In this document: piece after piece, positions 21,171 through 33,469 of the stretch
Layout of the letters: each line of letters begins with the position of its first letter
Numbering within the stretch: the stretch's first letter is position 1
Assembly (NCBI GenBank): GCA_021234155.1
Contig: JAJEKV010000061.1
Span: 4,225,153-4,289,152, forward strand
Length of the DNA stretch: 64,000 nt
DNA from: Isoetes taiwanensis
Taxonomy: Eukaryota; Streptophyta; Lycopodiopsida; Isoetales; Isoetaceae
Direction: 5' to 3'
Notes under the pieces: model-generated
Databases searched by the model: none
What the model saw: only the letters and a program-made list of their open reading frames with translations
Told to the model about the DNA's origin: nothing
Translations under genes and position numbers: made by a program

Positions 21171-23970
21171 AGCGACACTTTCGGGGAGAAAAGGTGGAGC
21201 AATTGAGGCGGCACATTCTAAGAAGCTGAGTAGAGACCCCAGGATAGCATGAGTAAGGCGTCACCCGACCTTTAGATTGGGGATATAGATCCAATTTCTG
21301 AGTGCGTTCTAAGGTATCACCGTCCAGAGACTAGAGCGAGGCGTATGAAGCGGGGATCCACTTGAGATCTGTGAAAATGTGGCGGGGAGGTCAGTCAGTG
21401 CCCATCCACTTAAGCTTAGTCCAAAAGGGGAGTCATGTCCAGGTAAGATAATTAAATGCGTCGTAGTGCTCGAGAGATGCATGCAGAGATAATTTTGAGA
21501 ATTTGGGGCGCATGGTGGAGAAACTTTGAGGCACCTCCCACAGATTAGGAATGAGATGCATCCAATGTTTGACACCATTGCTCCCCGATGGAAAGAAGGG
21601 CATACTATGCAGTGTGGAAAACTCTACGTAGGGACAATGTGGCTCTCCGGATATACACACACTCGAGGATGTTATAGCCGCTTCAAGATGTGCAAATAGA
21701 TTTGGGCAAATTAGATACCCTCATCCTCGGACAAATTCTTACGGACTTGTTGCGGGGTCTGGCACTCGAGAGAGGTAGATGAGTAGCAAGCTCGGCATAT
21801 ACTCCTCTTTGAAAGTGTTGAGGCGTGAGCTAGATTACTGTAAATATTTGTTGTCCGAATGCGGCAACCATTGGCGTGTGCATTACCCACTTTGAAGACC
21901 GGTGGGGTTCATCAAGGAACTTGTCGGAGTGTCGGCCGGATAGAAGTCATGAAGAACATAAGGCATGGGTTTGGGCCAAGGCCGAGAAGGTAGTGGGATC
22001 TTCACGGGTGAAGAATATACCAAGAGGAAGCCTTGAGGAGTCCTTTATCTTCAATGGAGATCGTGGAATGGTGAGAAGATCGCGTCTTCTTGGAGGGAGC
22101 TCATAGATACAGATTAGTAGAATAGCATTTGAGAGAAGAAAAATATATACGTGAGACAACATAATCTAAATAGCAGGAGGAGTGAAGTAATCCACAGGAC
22201 TGGTCATAGCAATTTCTGAGGTATATTCGTGTTGACTTTAAGCTTCTTATTGTTGGAGAGCTTGATTGAGTTGGTGTTCTAGATCGGGAATTTATTTATC
22301 TTTGCAATGTCTATGAGGCCGGGGATGATCCACCCCGGACCCAGAAGCGGTATGAGGCGTGGCGTGAGAAGTTGAAGGAGCACGAGTGGAGAAATTTGAA
22401 GTTGAAGACTAGCAATCTACGTGTCATCAATGAGTTTACGTTTTGAGCTTCAACAACTTTGTGTAAAAGTGACGATTTTGAAGGGTGGGGCGACCTTCTA
22501 GAAGAGCAATCGCTCATCCACGAAGTTCAGCATTAAATGTGGTACATTGTAATCTTTGGAGGGTAGGTATACATAGTGCGGAGATGGGTGAGGAGCTTAT
22601 CCTTATCCTTGAGCTGAACCGAAGGTCCTAAATGGTAGTGCGCAAGCTGGCACTTGATGGGTAGCATTGCGATCCTTTCGCTATACAACTTTGAGAGCCT
22701 CATGGGCACGTAACATGGCGTGATGCTTATTTTGGAAGTTGTCTTGAGGAATTTGGAACCTTATGCATGGCGTGCAGAGAGATCACGTTGAATAGCATAT
22801 GTGGAATCCATGTAATATTGGATTCCATTCATAAATTCTCTTGAGAGTCACGTAGCTTGAGCACATTCTTGGACATCTTCATTGATGAGAGGCGTGAAGC
22901 TGAGGGGGTTGTAGGGGTTGAAGGCAATGGCCGATTGGTGGAAGGATGGGGTGGGTATTACGGGAAACTTCGTGAGGCAGGGTTGGATTTCTGTTGGTAG
23001 GGAGGATGGAACATGGATCTTTGTGTGCGTGTTATTCTGATTTGGAGGAAGATGGATGAGGGGCGGAAAATGTCTTCTTGAAGAAGATTCACGACAGCGA
23101 AACAATGTTGGATGGTTGTTTTAATTGGAGGTGAGAATGGCATCAAATTTGTGGGAAGAGCAACAGTAGGAGATGAGGAAGACAATGATCAATGAGGGAA
23201 AAACTGCATGTGAAGCCTATTAGAGATTATTCTAAACCGAGGCGAGGAGAATGGCCGGATTCTATCAATTTCATAGCACAACCTATAGAACAAGATTTGA
23301 CCAATCAAGATGGTGTGGAAGTGAATAGCCATAATGGCGATATGAAAACTTGTTGATGTGGGTGTTCTTGATGGAGTAACCAAGAACTTGCGCCACAAAA
23401 CTTCACAAAGCCTTCATGTGGTTTACTTGGCGATGTTGGTGAGTTTATGAATGGGTGCGCGCCTGGAGTTTGGCCATGCTTGGAATTTCGACATCGATCT
23501 GTAGAGAAACCCAGAAGTTAAAAGGATTTGGATGGGCAAATGAAATACCTACGCGAGAAGAGGCTGGAGTGAGAGGTGCGAGTTTGATCCTTACGTGAGA
23601 TAGCGGCGTTGGTCTTCACGGATGAGCAATAAATTATGCGAGTTGGAGTGGATTGGGCGCGGGAGTTCTTATTAGAGAGAACTTCGAATAATCACTGTGC
23701 ATTACAACGACTTCACAAGCTGAAGAGACCTTCCAAGGGATCTCTCTAATGGTGGGGAGTAGAAAAAATCAGAGCTCAAAGAGGCGGATCCACGAAATTT
23801 GTGACTTGAAGAGTGGGGAACTTAAGTGACCATAGCGATGAGCAAAGGTGTTGAGTTTTGGGAGTTCTTAGCATCACCTGCAGCTGACTGATCCATGATT
23901 CTTTGGATGCCACAAGAAATTTTGCCACAAATGCTCATGGATCAGCAAAGATGGGAAGAAACTCAAGAAC
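21171..23970. other. Unassigned repeat-like DNA
   Basis: I recognise no gene or transposon domain in 2.8 kb. Several frames of 65-90 codons exist on both strands (for example 21,309-21,578 and 22,848-23,105 on -), but none shows family motifs or splice sites. GC is moderate with many short purine-rich runs. Confidence 0.35.
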
Positions 23971-23974
23971 AAGA

Positions 23975-24333
23975 ACAGAAGAATGAACAAAAGCGAGAAT
24001 CATATTGATGCTCCAAAGGAGGTGCAACAAGAGAAAGAATGGAACAAAGCGAGTCCTTATTGATGCTCCAAGGAGGTGCTCCAAAGCGTGAGCAAAACCT
24101 AAGCGATGAGGAGAAATGCTCTCTCTAAATAGTAGAAACAAAACCCTAACCCCTAAGCCCGACATCTCACCTTCCCACGGATCAGGCTAAATGCGGGCCA
24201 TAGATTCATGGGTCCAATACTATGACAAATACATGGCCTATACACCATGTAGGCTAAATGGGCCCTAAGTCCAAATGGTCCAATGCAAACATGTGGCCTA
24301 TGCCACTCATACATATGTTTGTAAGGGCTAACA
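23975..24333 (-). repeat. 3' LTR of the short element
   Basis: Left border approximate; right border set by GGGCTAACA. Contains a local duplication of ATTGATGCTCCAA (about 24,004 and 24,060) and two tandem copies of a 70-85 bp unit with ATGTGGCCTAT/ACATGGCCTAT, also seen in the other LTR. Confidence 0.6.
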
Positions 24334-24344
24334 CTCCCCCCACC
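24334..24344 (-). other. Polypurine tract
   Basis: On the minus strand GGTGGGGGGAG lies immediately before TGTTAGCCC. This is the site where plus-strand DNA synthesis of an LTR element would be primed, and it gives the orientation of the element. Confidence 0.6.
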
Positions 24345-24654
24345 ACGCAAACTATGTAGAACCTTTATATGACAGATTAAACATTTTACTTGATGTCCAA
24401 AGTGAGGGAAATAATGAGAATGAGAATGTGGCGAAGTCTTGACCCAAAATGCCAATGTGATGAAGTACAAAAAGCATAAAGAGGTTGAGAAGGTTGTCAC
24501 CACTTCTCTTAGGCTTGCCACAGCTCCTTTAAATCCTAGAAGTCGAATCTAATATTTGAGAACATCACCACTTCTCATAGGAGCTTGCCACTTAGCTAGA
24601 ATACATGTAATCAAAGTGTCTTGTAGTAAGTGGGCAAAAATGAGGAAACAAAAA

Positions 24655-24910
24655 TTGTTGAAGGAAGGCCCTAAAGTCATCTTCATGCCCATTGTGGAAC
24701 TTGAAAAGTTGAAACAAGGAGTTGAGCCCGGAAAGAGTTGAAACATATAAGTGATTGAAGGGGAGTAGGAAGGCCTAAGTCATGCCATGCATTTGTTTGA
24801 ACTTGAAAGAGTTTGGCTTGAATAGTTGAACTTGGAAGGAGTTGGGAAATGGAAGGGGCGAGGAAGGCCGCTCACAGTCATCTTCAGCGTGTTTGAACTT
24901 GAGAGAGGCT
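24655..24910. repeat. Three imperfect tandem units inside the short element
   Basis: AGGAAGGCC(C)TAA-type words recur at about 24,661, 24,768 and 24,862, each followed within about 30 bp by TTGAACTTGAAAGAG-like sequence. The spacing is about 95-107 bp. The units are diverged and non-coding. Confidence 0.55.
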
Positions 24911-26069
24911 AGAGCCGCCATGGATTATGGACGGCAAATGGATTGAAAAGGTTGTCTCTCAAGCATGCACCGTAGTTAGATTGATGAGGTAAGCTTGATT
25001 GTTGAGGAAAGATTGGTGAAAAAGGCCTACACCATTTGTGTGAGGTTTGTTGTTACAAGTGCAAGAAGATCTCCAGAGAATGCGACAAAGATGGCGTCCA
25101 AAATGTGCAAAATATGCTCAAGATGCTTCTTGCGTCAAAAGTTGATCGAAGTGGTGCTTGAAATCCAGCCTTGAGGCGGTAATGATTATTGAACTCCATA
25201 GCCGTTGGTAAGTGATGTTTTGAAGTCATAGTTGCATAAAATTTACCTCAAAGGCATAATGGTAGGAGTTGATATGTTGAGTATGAAAAAAATAGGCGTC
25301 AACATTAGAAGGGTGAAAAACACCAAAATATGGTATACTTGAATAATTAAATTAAAGAAGAGAGTCTCTCTCTATAAAAGGGGAGAAAAATTGTAAAAAT
25401 ATCCTCGAAAAGTTACGTGACAATGTGTTGACAATAGAGAGTTAGCTCAATTTTCCGCGCCATTAGAGTAGGTAGTTGGGCGATTATTTTTATTACTTGA
25501 TTTTCTAGGGGTTGTGTAGGTCACCGTCCCGCAATGAGAGTAGTGCCACGCCCAGGTAAGAACTGCATTAGGCTCGGTCACGGACCCACCTTGCGTGGGA
25601 AGTAGTGGATCTTGGTGTGGCCCAGGAGCCATCCGAGAGTTGAGTTGATGCCTTGGTGGATGCTGTGCACAGAAAGAACACTTATTTAGGTGAATGTAGT
25701 CATCAATCTTAGGGGACCCATGGATATGCAGTTCTGAGAGGGGTGCGTGAGTGAGGTAGGGCATACAGACCTTGAGTGCATACGAGAAGCATTCTTGCGT
25801 GAGGATTTGAGAAGGTAAATTGGAGACTTTTTTTGTGGAAGCCATGGCCAGGTGTGTTTTTGTAATACATAGCAACAAAGTGAGTGGGTCTCACGAGTTA
25901 CGGAGGGATGGGCCCTTATTTGTGATGGTTGAAAGATGCGAGGAAACCCTTGTAGTGATAACGTGGGGTCTCGATCTTTGTGATTGAAGAGATTGACCAC
26001 TTGTAGTGACAAGATGCTTTCGGTCCTTGAGAAGATTTAGTCTGTTTCATCACGGCACGGCAACGGCCG

Positions 26070-26389
26070 TGATTCAAATCTTATGAATCAAAGCGAGAAT
26101 CATATTGATGCTCCAAGGAGGTGCTCCAAAGCATTGAGCAAAAAACCTAAACAATAAGAGAAATGCTCTCTCTAAATAGTAGAGCAAAACCCTAACCCTA
26201 AGCTGACATCTCACCTTCCACAGTCTAGAGCTAATCAGGCCGCATAGATTGTGGGTCAATATGACAAATACATGTGGCCTATGCACCTACCACATATGTG
26301 GGCTTCATCGGAGCCCTAGATCAAGTGGTCCAATGTGATAAATACATGTGGCCTATACACTCATATATATGTTGCTTAAAGGGCTAACA
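26070..26389 (-). repeat. 5' LTR of the short element
   Basis: Starts TGATTCAAATC and ends GGGCTAACA on +. On the minus strand it is followed by ACGGCCGTTGCCGTG (26,055-26,069), which resembles the GGCGCCGTTGCC-type primer sites of some plant LTR elements. Confidence 0.55.
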
Positions 26390-28700
26390 AAGGAAGGAAA
26401 GGCCAGGAGGCGGAGTCGGAAGGCGGAGGGATGAAAGATCACGAAAAGGTTTAGAGGCGGGTATTTGCGGAAGGCTATTTGAGGGAGAAAGAAAGCAGGC
26501 CGTTGATGATGCGGATAGTGAGAGATCGAGAAGCGATTGAGAAACAAAACTTTGGCTAAGTCCCAATGATAAAAAGGAAGAGGAAGGAGCGGTCGAGATG
26601 ATGAAAAATAGGCTTGTTAGGATGTGGCCCGACGGTGAAGGGCCCAATTAATATGTGTGGCGGTAGGGCAAAGGAATAACAATTGTAGTGCATGCAACTT
26701 TCACGAAGTGGGATATCATAAATGGGTTATAGTCGTGTTCTCCCGTTAGCAAATTTGTGATTGGTCCCGCGTTAGCGAGCTTTAGAAGTTTGGCTATAAA
26801 GCGAAGAGGGTGCAAGCGAGAAGACATCGATTGGCGAAGATGGATCTCGATGCACTATCTTGGCCGCAATTACTGATGAATGGATAACAAGCAAGATAGA
26901 TATGCGATGCATGGAAGCTCACTTGGCAGCGGGAAGTCCCAATGGGTGTTGGTGTGTTGGGATGGTGAGCATCGATCCTCGGCAGACAATGGAGGTGGTG
27001 ATCCATCTTGTTGGGACCACTGGCGGTCACCTCTACACATCCTCCTTGTGACCTCTGCTCCCAGCAGGAGAAGGGGTCCCTTTTTAATGTAGGATTTTGT
27101 AAAGCCAGGAAACCAGCCCATAAGCGGAAGTATATGGGCGCGAAATGCCCATTTTATTTTCTCGACAAATATAATATAAATACTAGTAATAGTGCCCAGT
27201 ACGTTCTTTGAGCATATATTAGAACCTAGTAAATAATACCAAGGACTCCATGCTTGGTTTATGTTGTTGTTCATATACATTTACCAAAGCTAGAGCATAT
27301 TGAAATTATAGAGATCATTAGGAACTATATTTCATCTAGTAAGATCTAGATTTGTAGATAATATTTGGAGTGAACTCGAATTTATGTTGTTCATAGACAT
27401 TTTACACAGAATTATATAGGAACAAAGAAGGGCTACTGCGTGCATAAGATCTCTTTTAAATAGCATTTGGAGTTAACCTCCTATTCTTGAGTAGTGCTCC
27501 TTGGCATGCTCACAACTTCATAGTGCTCCTTGATATATACCTTCATTCCTCTACATGTGATGTGTAGTTGCACCTATAGGTAGTTCTCCAGCGAAAGTAT
27601 ATACTTTCGTTCACTCTATGATGTAGGGCACCTTGAGGAATGAGACCGTAGAGAAGCTCTCTCAAACATCATATCTTTTGCCCCCCTTCCCTTTTTTCTA
27701 GATAGAAACAATGTTATTTGATATATATATGATATTAATTGTATCTAATAAATTGTTAAAAGAGAGGTTTTAAAAGGTATTATAAATTTTAGCTTAGTAG
27801 AATTCAAGGGTTTAGCTCCAGTGAAAATTAGAGTATTTTATAACTTTGATAACTTATAGATTTAACATTACATGAGCGCATTTTGTCATTTTCTTCCTAT
27901 ATGTTTCCTATATGTTTTAATTGGACCAACATTTATGTGACATAAGTCCACTTTAAAAGCTGACCTAGAATCCTTAAAAGATAAAATCATAGCAACTAGA
28001 AGTCGAATGAAACAAAGATTCCCAAAGTGTTTCACCTTAAGTATTGTCATGTGATGGGAAATATAATGCAAAACATTGAGCAACCAACAACAATCACTCA
28101 CCTTGATATCAGCCTCAAGGCATTAAGATTATGCAATAGCTATAGTTGATATATAGAGATTGTTTACATCCTCCTCTTTATGTGATGAAGCTGATTGTAA
28201 TGCAAAAACACTACACAATTGCATTCATGCACCTTGTTGATATCATATAATTAATAATGTCGCCTCATTGCCTTGAGATTATACTGACAGCATGTCGGAG
28301 TCGCGGTAGCTCTTGCCATGGAGAATCGTGCAAAACTGACGTAAGCTACAACATCATGATGGTATTTAAGTTGATTTGTACAAATATGCAACATCTAATC
28401 TCATCTTCTTTGAAAAATACAAATGGAGAAAGTGATGCCACATTTATTTATTGACTGGGAAGATAGAAAGACTTGTACACATCACTGCATACAGGGCCAC
28501 CATTATATAATGTTTCTCTCACGTCACGGATCATTCACCAATTATTTATAAATAAACATCCTAAAATAATACTCATTTATTAAAATCAAACAATTTCCAC
28601 CCTTTTTTTAGCTTTGAAGTTTCCTATGATAAATTTCCATTGTGCTCATATTTGGAGGAGTTGGAAATCTTCCAATAACAACATATAAAGTAGAAGAACA
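26390..28700. other. Gene-free interval, AT-rich in its second half
   Basis: 26,390-27,130 is G-rich on + with open frames but no recognised domain. 27,130-28,700 is AT-rich and looks like ordinary intergenic plant DNA. A CTTGATATCA/TTGATATCAT word with CCTCA-GGCATTAAGATTAT/CCTCATTGCCTTGAGATTAT neighbours occurs twice (28,100 and 28,240). Confidence 0.35.
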
Positions 28701-28714
28701 TTAGTTTGGTAGTC

Positions 28715-28972
28715 CTACAATGGTGATTGCATTTCATGAGTGATCTCATGCTTCAATCTAACATTGATACCGTATGCGAGAAACACACATACAGCCAGGG
28801 AGAACTTTGTAGCGGTAACAAAAGTCTTCCCTTCTTCTCCACTTATGGTGACAAAGTCTTGATCTCCACCTATGATGCGCAGCTTTGAAGGAAGCGTGAA
28901 ATAAAATTCAATGCAAATGATATCTGTAGGTTTTGGGGAGATGCGCTTCTTGGATTTTTCAATTCTGCCTCT
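28715..28972 (-). pseudogene. Unidentified 85-codon frame, weakly PCNA-like
   Basis: An 85-codon minus-strand frame without stop (stop TAG at 28,715-28,717, upstream TAA at 28,973-28,975) lacks an ATG at its start, so it could be an exon or a gene fragment. Its middle reads LPSKLRIIGGDQDFVTISGE followed by EGKTFVTA, and it ends near EMQSPL. By eye this is weakly like the central part of plant PCNA, which has PS, RIC, IGD, VVIS, EG and an EMQEP block in that order. Identity is low and the rest does not match well. Upstream minus-strand sequence to 29,400 shows no clear further exons. It may be a chance frame. Confidence 0.2.
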
Positions 28973-29871
28973 TTAACCTAAACTTCTTTGTATAGTCTGA
29001 CTCATGGGCTGTGACACGAGAAGAATCATTCACCCTTCTTAGATTTATATAATATAAATGGAGCATTCTTAAATGCAAACACGAACTTAATTCTCGAGCT
29101 AGAACTACTCATTTACAAATCACGCAAGGTACTATTTGAATTATTTGGGGAGAATTTGCTTAAGCAGTACTCCATAGTCTGCAATAATAGTTATGCATCT
29201 TTTAGAAGCTTCAGCTCCATTGCGACCTTAAGAATGTTTTAAAGGAAGGCATATACTTATAAAGTGCCATCTCGCCCATCAGAGTGTCAAATTGCCAAAA
29301 AAATTTGTTCTCTACGAACCTTACTTGAACTTAAGTTGCTCTGTTTTCTTTGTGTATCATAGCGATGACAAATAGGAATTTACATTACAGAGATTACGAG
29401 GTGCTTCGTGAACACGAATAAAGCAAAAGCATTCAGGTGTGTTAAGCCAAGCCCGATTGACAAGCGAAATTGCTATCATGGATTACATATTTGCATTACT
29501 GCGGATCTCGAGGAAACTTGATGCCAATGTACTTGAACCTTGTGGCCCTCTCTCGGGCATTTGCTCTTCCTCGGTCTTGCAACCTTGCGTGCAATTTGTT
29601 AAATTGGAAAATTTGGAAGTTGCTTATAGAATCGAAGCGAAAAACGATTGAAATCGGACCATACCTCCATATGGTAGCGATATACTCCGAACATTTGAAT
29701 CCAAAGAGGTTACCTTAGAGCACCGCAGTAGACCATATAGGGAGAGGAATCCCTTATGCATCGAGGAAGAACCCACCACATCCGTCTGGGGCAAGTAGAT
29801 CCGAGAGATCAGGTGCCTATAGCATTTTTTATAGCGAACCATTGGTACATCTGGCGAAAATTTTTTAATAA

Positions 29872-30190
29872 TGTTAACCACCTAGTAGTTAACATTGTGC
29901 ATACACATGTCAGTGCATGCATATTGGAAATAATGATGGTGACGGTGACACTTAGCATGATTAGAGTTAACATAGAAGTGTAGGGATTAGATTTAGTTGG
30001 TGTCTGTTTCGGTTGCGGTCTACACTATGTTAGGCAGGAGCCTCTTGAGGATAATACTTTCGAGGTTTTATCTCAAATTTGGAGGCAACCTCACTTGGCC
30101 ACGTTCCCTCATTCTTTGTGCATATTTCCTTGTTTTGTTCTTGTTTGTGATGATCATGAGCATGGCGGCTTTGTAGCATCCGTGATCATG
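29872..30190 (+). repeat. First LTR-like copy (aligned part)
   Basis: Aligned with 32,472-32,790. Begins with a 23-bp near-palindrome, TGTTAACCAC and GTAGTTAACA around CTA. The true right end is not determined; it may extend to about 30,480. Confidence 0.6.
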
Positions 30191-31679
30191 GGCTAGCTGT
30201 GCCGAGATGATCATCAGAATCAAACATTAAAGCCGTTATGTCGGGTTGGCTGTGATCACTTTCTTCACCCTTGTTCTTTGTTGCCTTCTTGCTCCTATTC
30301 TTCCCGTTTGAAGACTTCTTGTATACTATTCTTCCCTATTAAGGTTACCTTAGTTTGCCTTAGGATTGATTTATATGTATCCTTGGAGGCCTTTGTTTTT
30401 CAATGATGATCACACGCGGTGATCAAATTTAATTTAAGTAAATCCCATTTTCAGACCAAGCATTTTCAAGTGCAGCAAGCCACGGTTCTTGCGGAGTTTA
30501 GGATTTTGGAGTGTTGGCAAGCCTCCCCTCTACAATTTTGAGAGAAAAAATCAAAACGGTGATCATTTTTTATCTCTCTGCTCTGTGACAAATTGTATCA
30601 AACATATCATGATTCTCTTTCTTATCCTCTCTGATTTTTATCTCGGAAATCGTTAGCCACGCACCCAAAATATCCACGATGCTACATGAATGTTTCTCTC
30701 ATCTGCCTCTTCAAATCTCACGTTTTCAAGTTTTTCTTCTTAGTTATTTGATAGAGGCCGGCGCAGCTAGCCTTGAGCCCATAGTTCCTGCAGAAGCCTG
30801 CGCCGCAGTTCAAAGTCTCTCTTGGAGTTCTGGTATACCGCAGTGAGCTGACACTTCTATGATGACAAACAAGGATTTTTCAAGCTGTTAGTCACACTTT
30901 GTCGCATACGCACATCAAGGAGTAGAGAAGCACAATTTTCAATCTGACATGATGGAAACTTTGGGGCGTTACCTTATTTTATACTTGCTGCGGCGTCCAT
31001 TCCATTACCTTGGAAGTATTCTATCTTCTTCAAGCTCTATCAAGTTATCTGTTTGCACCAAACCAAGTGAAGGGAAAGGGTTTCTTCCGATTATTTGGCC
31101 TCGAGCTTGTCTATCTTCTTGTGGAAATTTTCAAGAGCCCGGCATTACGCTGGCCACCCTACGCCTCGGACGCATCACGGTGCGAGGCCATTTTGATGGC
31201 CATGCGTGAAGGGGTACCGATCTAGGGTCGGATTTATTGACTCCTTGGTCACCGATCATGCGCAAGCAGGCAATATCCTTTCGTAGTCAAGAAAATTCGC
31301 CCGAACATCTTTGTTAAGCGAGAGTTAGATAGTTTATCCTGGCGCCTATCTATTCAAATGCATTACGCGCGTTACACCTTAAAGAAGTTTTCGGCCCGAG
31401 CATGGAGTCGGCTTCATCAAACCCCACATCTCTCTTTACTCTCTCCATTACGCAAAGGTGAAGCAATGGCGGTCCCTATTCTTGCAAACCGCAGCCATCT
31501 ATTTTTTCTGCAAAACTTCATTCCTCCGATTCAGGCCGACTCTCATCCATAGCATTTCGTATTTGCGGCTCCTCCGCCCTACGGTACATTCCAACTTGCA
31601 TCTATATTGTTAAGCAAGAAGCGGCTATTTAAGCCTTCATCAGGTTGCCCACAATCAAAGGTGTGATCCTCTGAGCATT

Positions 31680-32080
31680 TTGGCTAGAGGTTGCGGCTTC
31701 GGGCTAGAGGTTTTTCCAGCGTGATTTGGCGCTTTTATCTATGGCCGGATAGATTTGGCGTTTATGGCTCACGGTAAAATTGGCCTTCATACAAAAATTG
31801 CTCCCGCAGCGGCCTTCGGCCTTCAAATTAAAATTGCTTCCTTTGCTTTCTGTTTTGCGCTCACGGGTGCGTCTTTGTAGACAGCCGAAGATATCTTCGC
31901 AGCGTTGACCCGCCGTTGGCCTTTACCCACAGCTTGCGGGTTATTTACGCTTGCCGCCCTTTGCTCCACGCAGGCCGCGCTTGCTTGTGCCGGGGTACGC
32001 TCCACGCCACTATTTTCTTTGGTATTAGCCCGCCAGCCCACGCTCCTTCAAAACCCGCATCCCACCCGCGCTTTGTACTC
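31680..32080. other. CpG-rich interior segment
   Basis: This part of the LTR element has many intact CG dinucleotides, unlike the AT-rich flanks. It includes a perfect 14-bp palindrome CGAAGATATCTTCG at 31,886-31,899. No gene was recognised. Confidence 0.45.
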
Positions 32081-32471
32081 GGATCCGCTTTTGCAAAAAT
32101 ATTGTCATACATAGCCGCTTTTATGATCCGCGAAGTTTTTTTGGTTAACTACACGTTTTAAAAGACCCTAATTATTTTTCAAGTAAACTTTTGGGCACTA
32201 TATATGATAAAATGAACTTACCCATAATATAAAGGGGATGAGATGCTTTATGTTTTTGGCCCATGTTCTATGATCCATATTTATAATGACATTCATTGGG
32301 ATCTTATTAGGTCCTCAAAAGCGCCAATCATGGCAGAAGGTCTTTTTTACGGCGTGAGGGCAACCATTACCATCATTTTACACAATTTTTTGGCACCATG
32401 TTGTAATTGTGGACTTGTCTTATAAAGAATGCGTACATGTTTTAGTGCTAAAAAACTTTCCCAGGGGCTGA

Positions 32472-32790
32472 GGGTTAACCACCTAGTGGTTAACATTGTG
32501 CATGCACATGTGAGTGCATGCATATTGGAAATGTCGATGGTGTGAGGCTGACACTTGGCATGATTAAGGTTAACATAAGTGTAGGGATTAGATTTGTTTA
32601 ATTATGCAGCTCCAGATTTGCGGTCTACACTATATTAGGCCGGAGCCTCTTGGATGTACTCGAGGTTTTATCTCAAATTTGGAGAGCCTCACTTGGCCCA
32701 CATTTCCTCATTCTTTGTGCATATTTCCTTGTTTTGTTCTTGTTTTGTGATCATGAGCATGGCGGCTTTAGCATCGTGAGTCATGAATTT
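32472..32790 (+). repeat. Second LTR-like copy (aligned part)
   Basis: Begins with a perfect inverted repeat, GTTAACCAC and GTGGTTAAC around CTA (32,474-32,494). It ends abruptly relative to the first copy, so it is truncated or diverged beyond 32,790. Confidence 0.6.
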
Positions 32791-33460
32791 CTTCTTGAGT
32801 GTATGTCAGGGAATCAAACACAATGCTTACGCCATGTCAACAATGAACAAATCTTTGCATACTTAAAACGCATTTTGGCATACATGTTAGAAAGAGCACT
32901 CCACACAACATCAAACTCCATGCCAATATTGCTAATATATACACTCCAATCTAAACTATAAAGGTACATTTTAACACATATTTCAAAATTTGTCTATGCT
33001 ACAAAGCTATTATCTTGTTGAGTCGTTGTATGGTCTTGCAAGGCATCAAGAACCACGAGGATCTTGGCCAAAGAAAACTTTGCGCTTAGAAAGGCTTACA
33101 CCCTCTCATGCATTGAATGTGGCCATGGAGATTTGCGGGATCTCATCGGCCAAACAAAAATTACTTACGTGCCCAAGCACATAACGGACCCTTCGATCTT
33201 TCGATTTGTGCATTGGTCCGATTTACCTGCGCCGTCCTCCTTATTCTGTAAACGATACGGTCTTATTTGGGCGTGGCTTAAATGCGTGGGTCCAACACTT
33301 CTGAGAATAACTTTATAATATAAGATGCTTCTACTCACTTTGTTGAAGTGCGAATGTGTTTGTTGATCTTGGGATGAATTGTTGTGTCATCTGTATGGAG
33401 CTGATTTGGCGAAAACCATTAACTAGAGTAGGTAGTGAGATTGCCATCTAACTTTCGGCG
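32791..33460. other. Gene-free interval
   Basis: Open frames on + at 32,990-33,318 show no recognisable domain. Nothing else noted. Confidence 0.35.
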
Positions 33461-33469
33461 GTTTAAGCG

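Larger units (their letters stand above)
23975..26389 (-). mobile_element. Short LTR element with little coding capacity
   Basis: Two direct repeats (about 23,975-24,333 and 26,070-26,389) share long blocks, including GAGAATCATATTGATGCTCC and AAATGCTCTCTCTAAATAGT. Both end in GGGCTAACA on +, that is TGTTAGCCC on the minus strand, a common LTR start. Directly next to the lower copy, the minus strand has GGTGGGGGGAG (24,334-24,344), a good polypurine tract, so the lower copy is the 3' LTR. The internal part is only about 1.7 kb and no gag or pol motif was recognised. It is either a non-autonomous element or a deleted one. Confidence 0.65.
29872..32790 (+). mobile_element. LTR element between two palindrome-headed repeats
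   Basis: Direct repeats begin at 29,872 and about 32,472. They share more than 300 bp, including GTTAACATTGTGCAT, GTGTAGGGATTAGATTT, GTCTACACTAT and TTCTTTGTGCATATTTCCTT. The first copy starts TGTTAACC, as LTRs do. Just before the second copy is a purine-rich CAGGGGCTGAGGG, suggesting a polypurine tract and + orientation. About 2 kb lie between. The second copy stops aligning near 32,790. Open frames at 30,949-31,552 (+) have no domain I recognise. Confidence 0.6.

Noticed and set aside
25447-26012. Two overlapping minus-strand frames of 143 and 108 codons in the short LTR element
   Set aside because: They could be a decayed gag, but I see no gag, zinc-knuckle or protease motif, so I do not call them genes.
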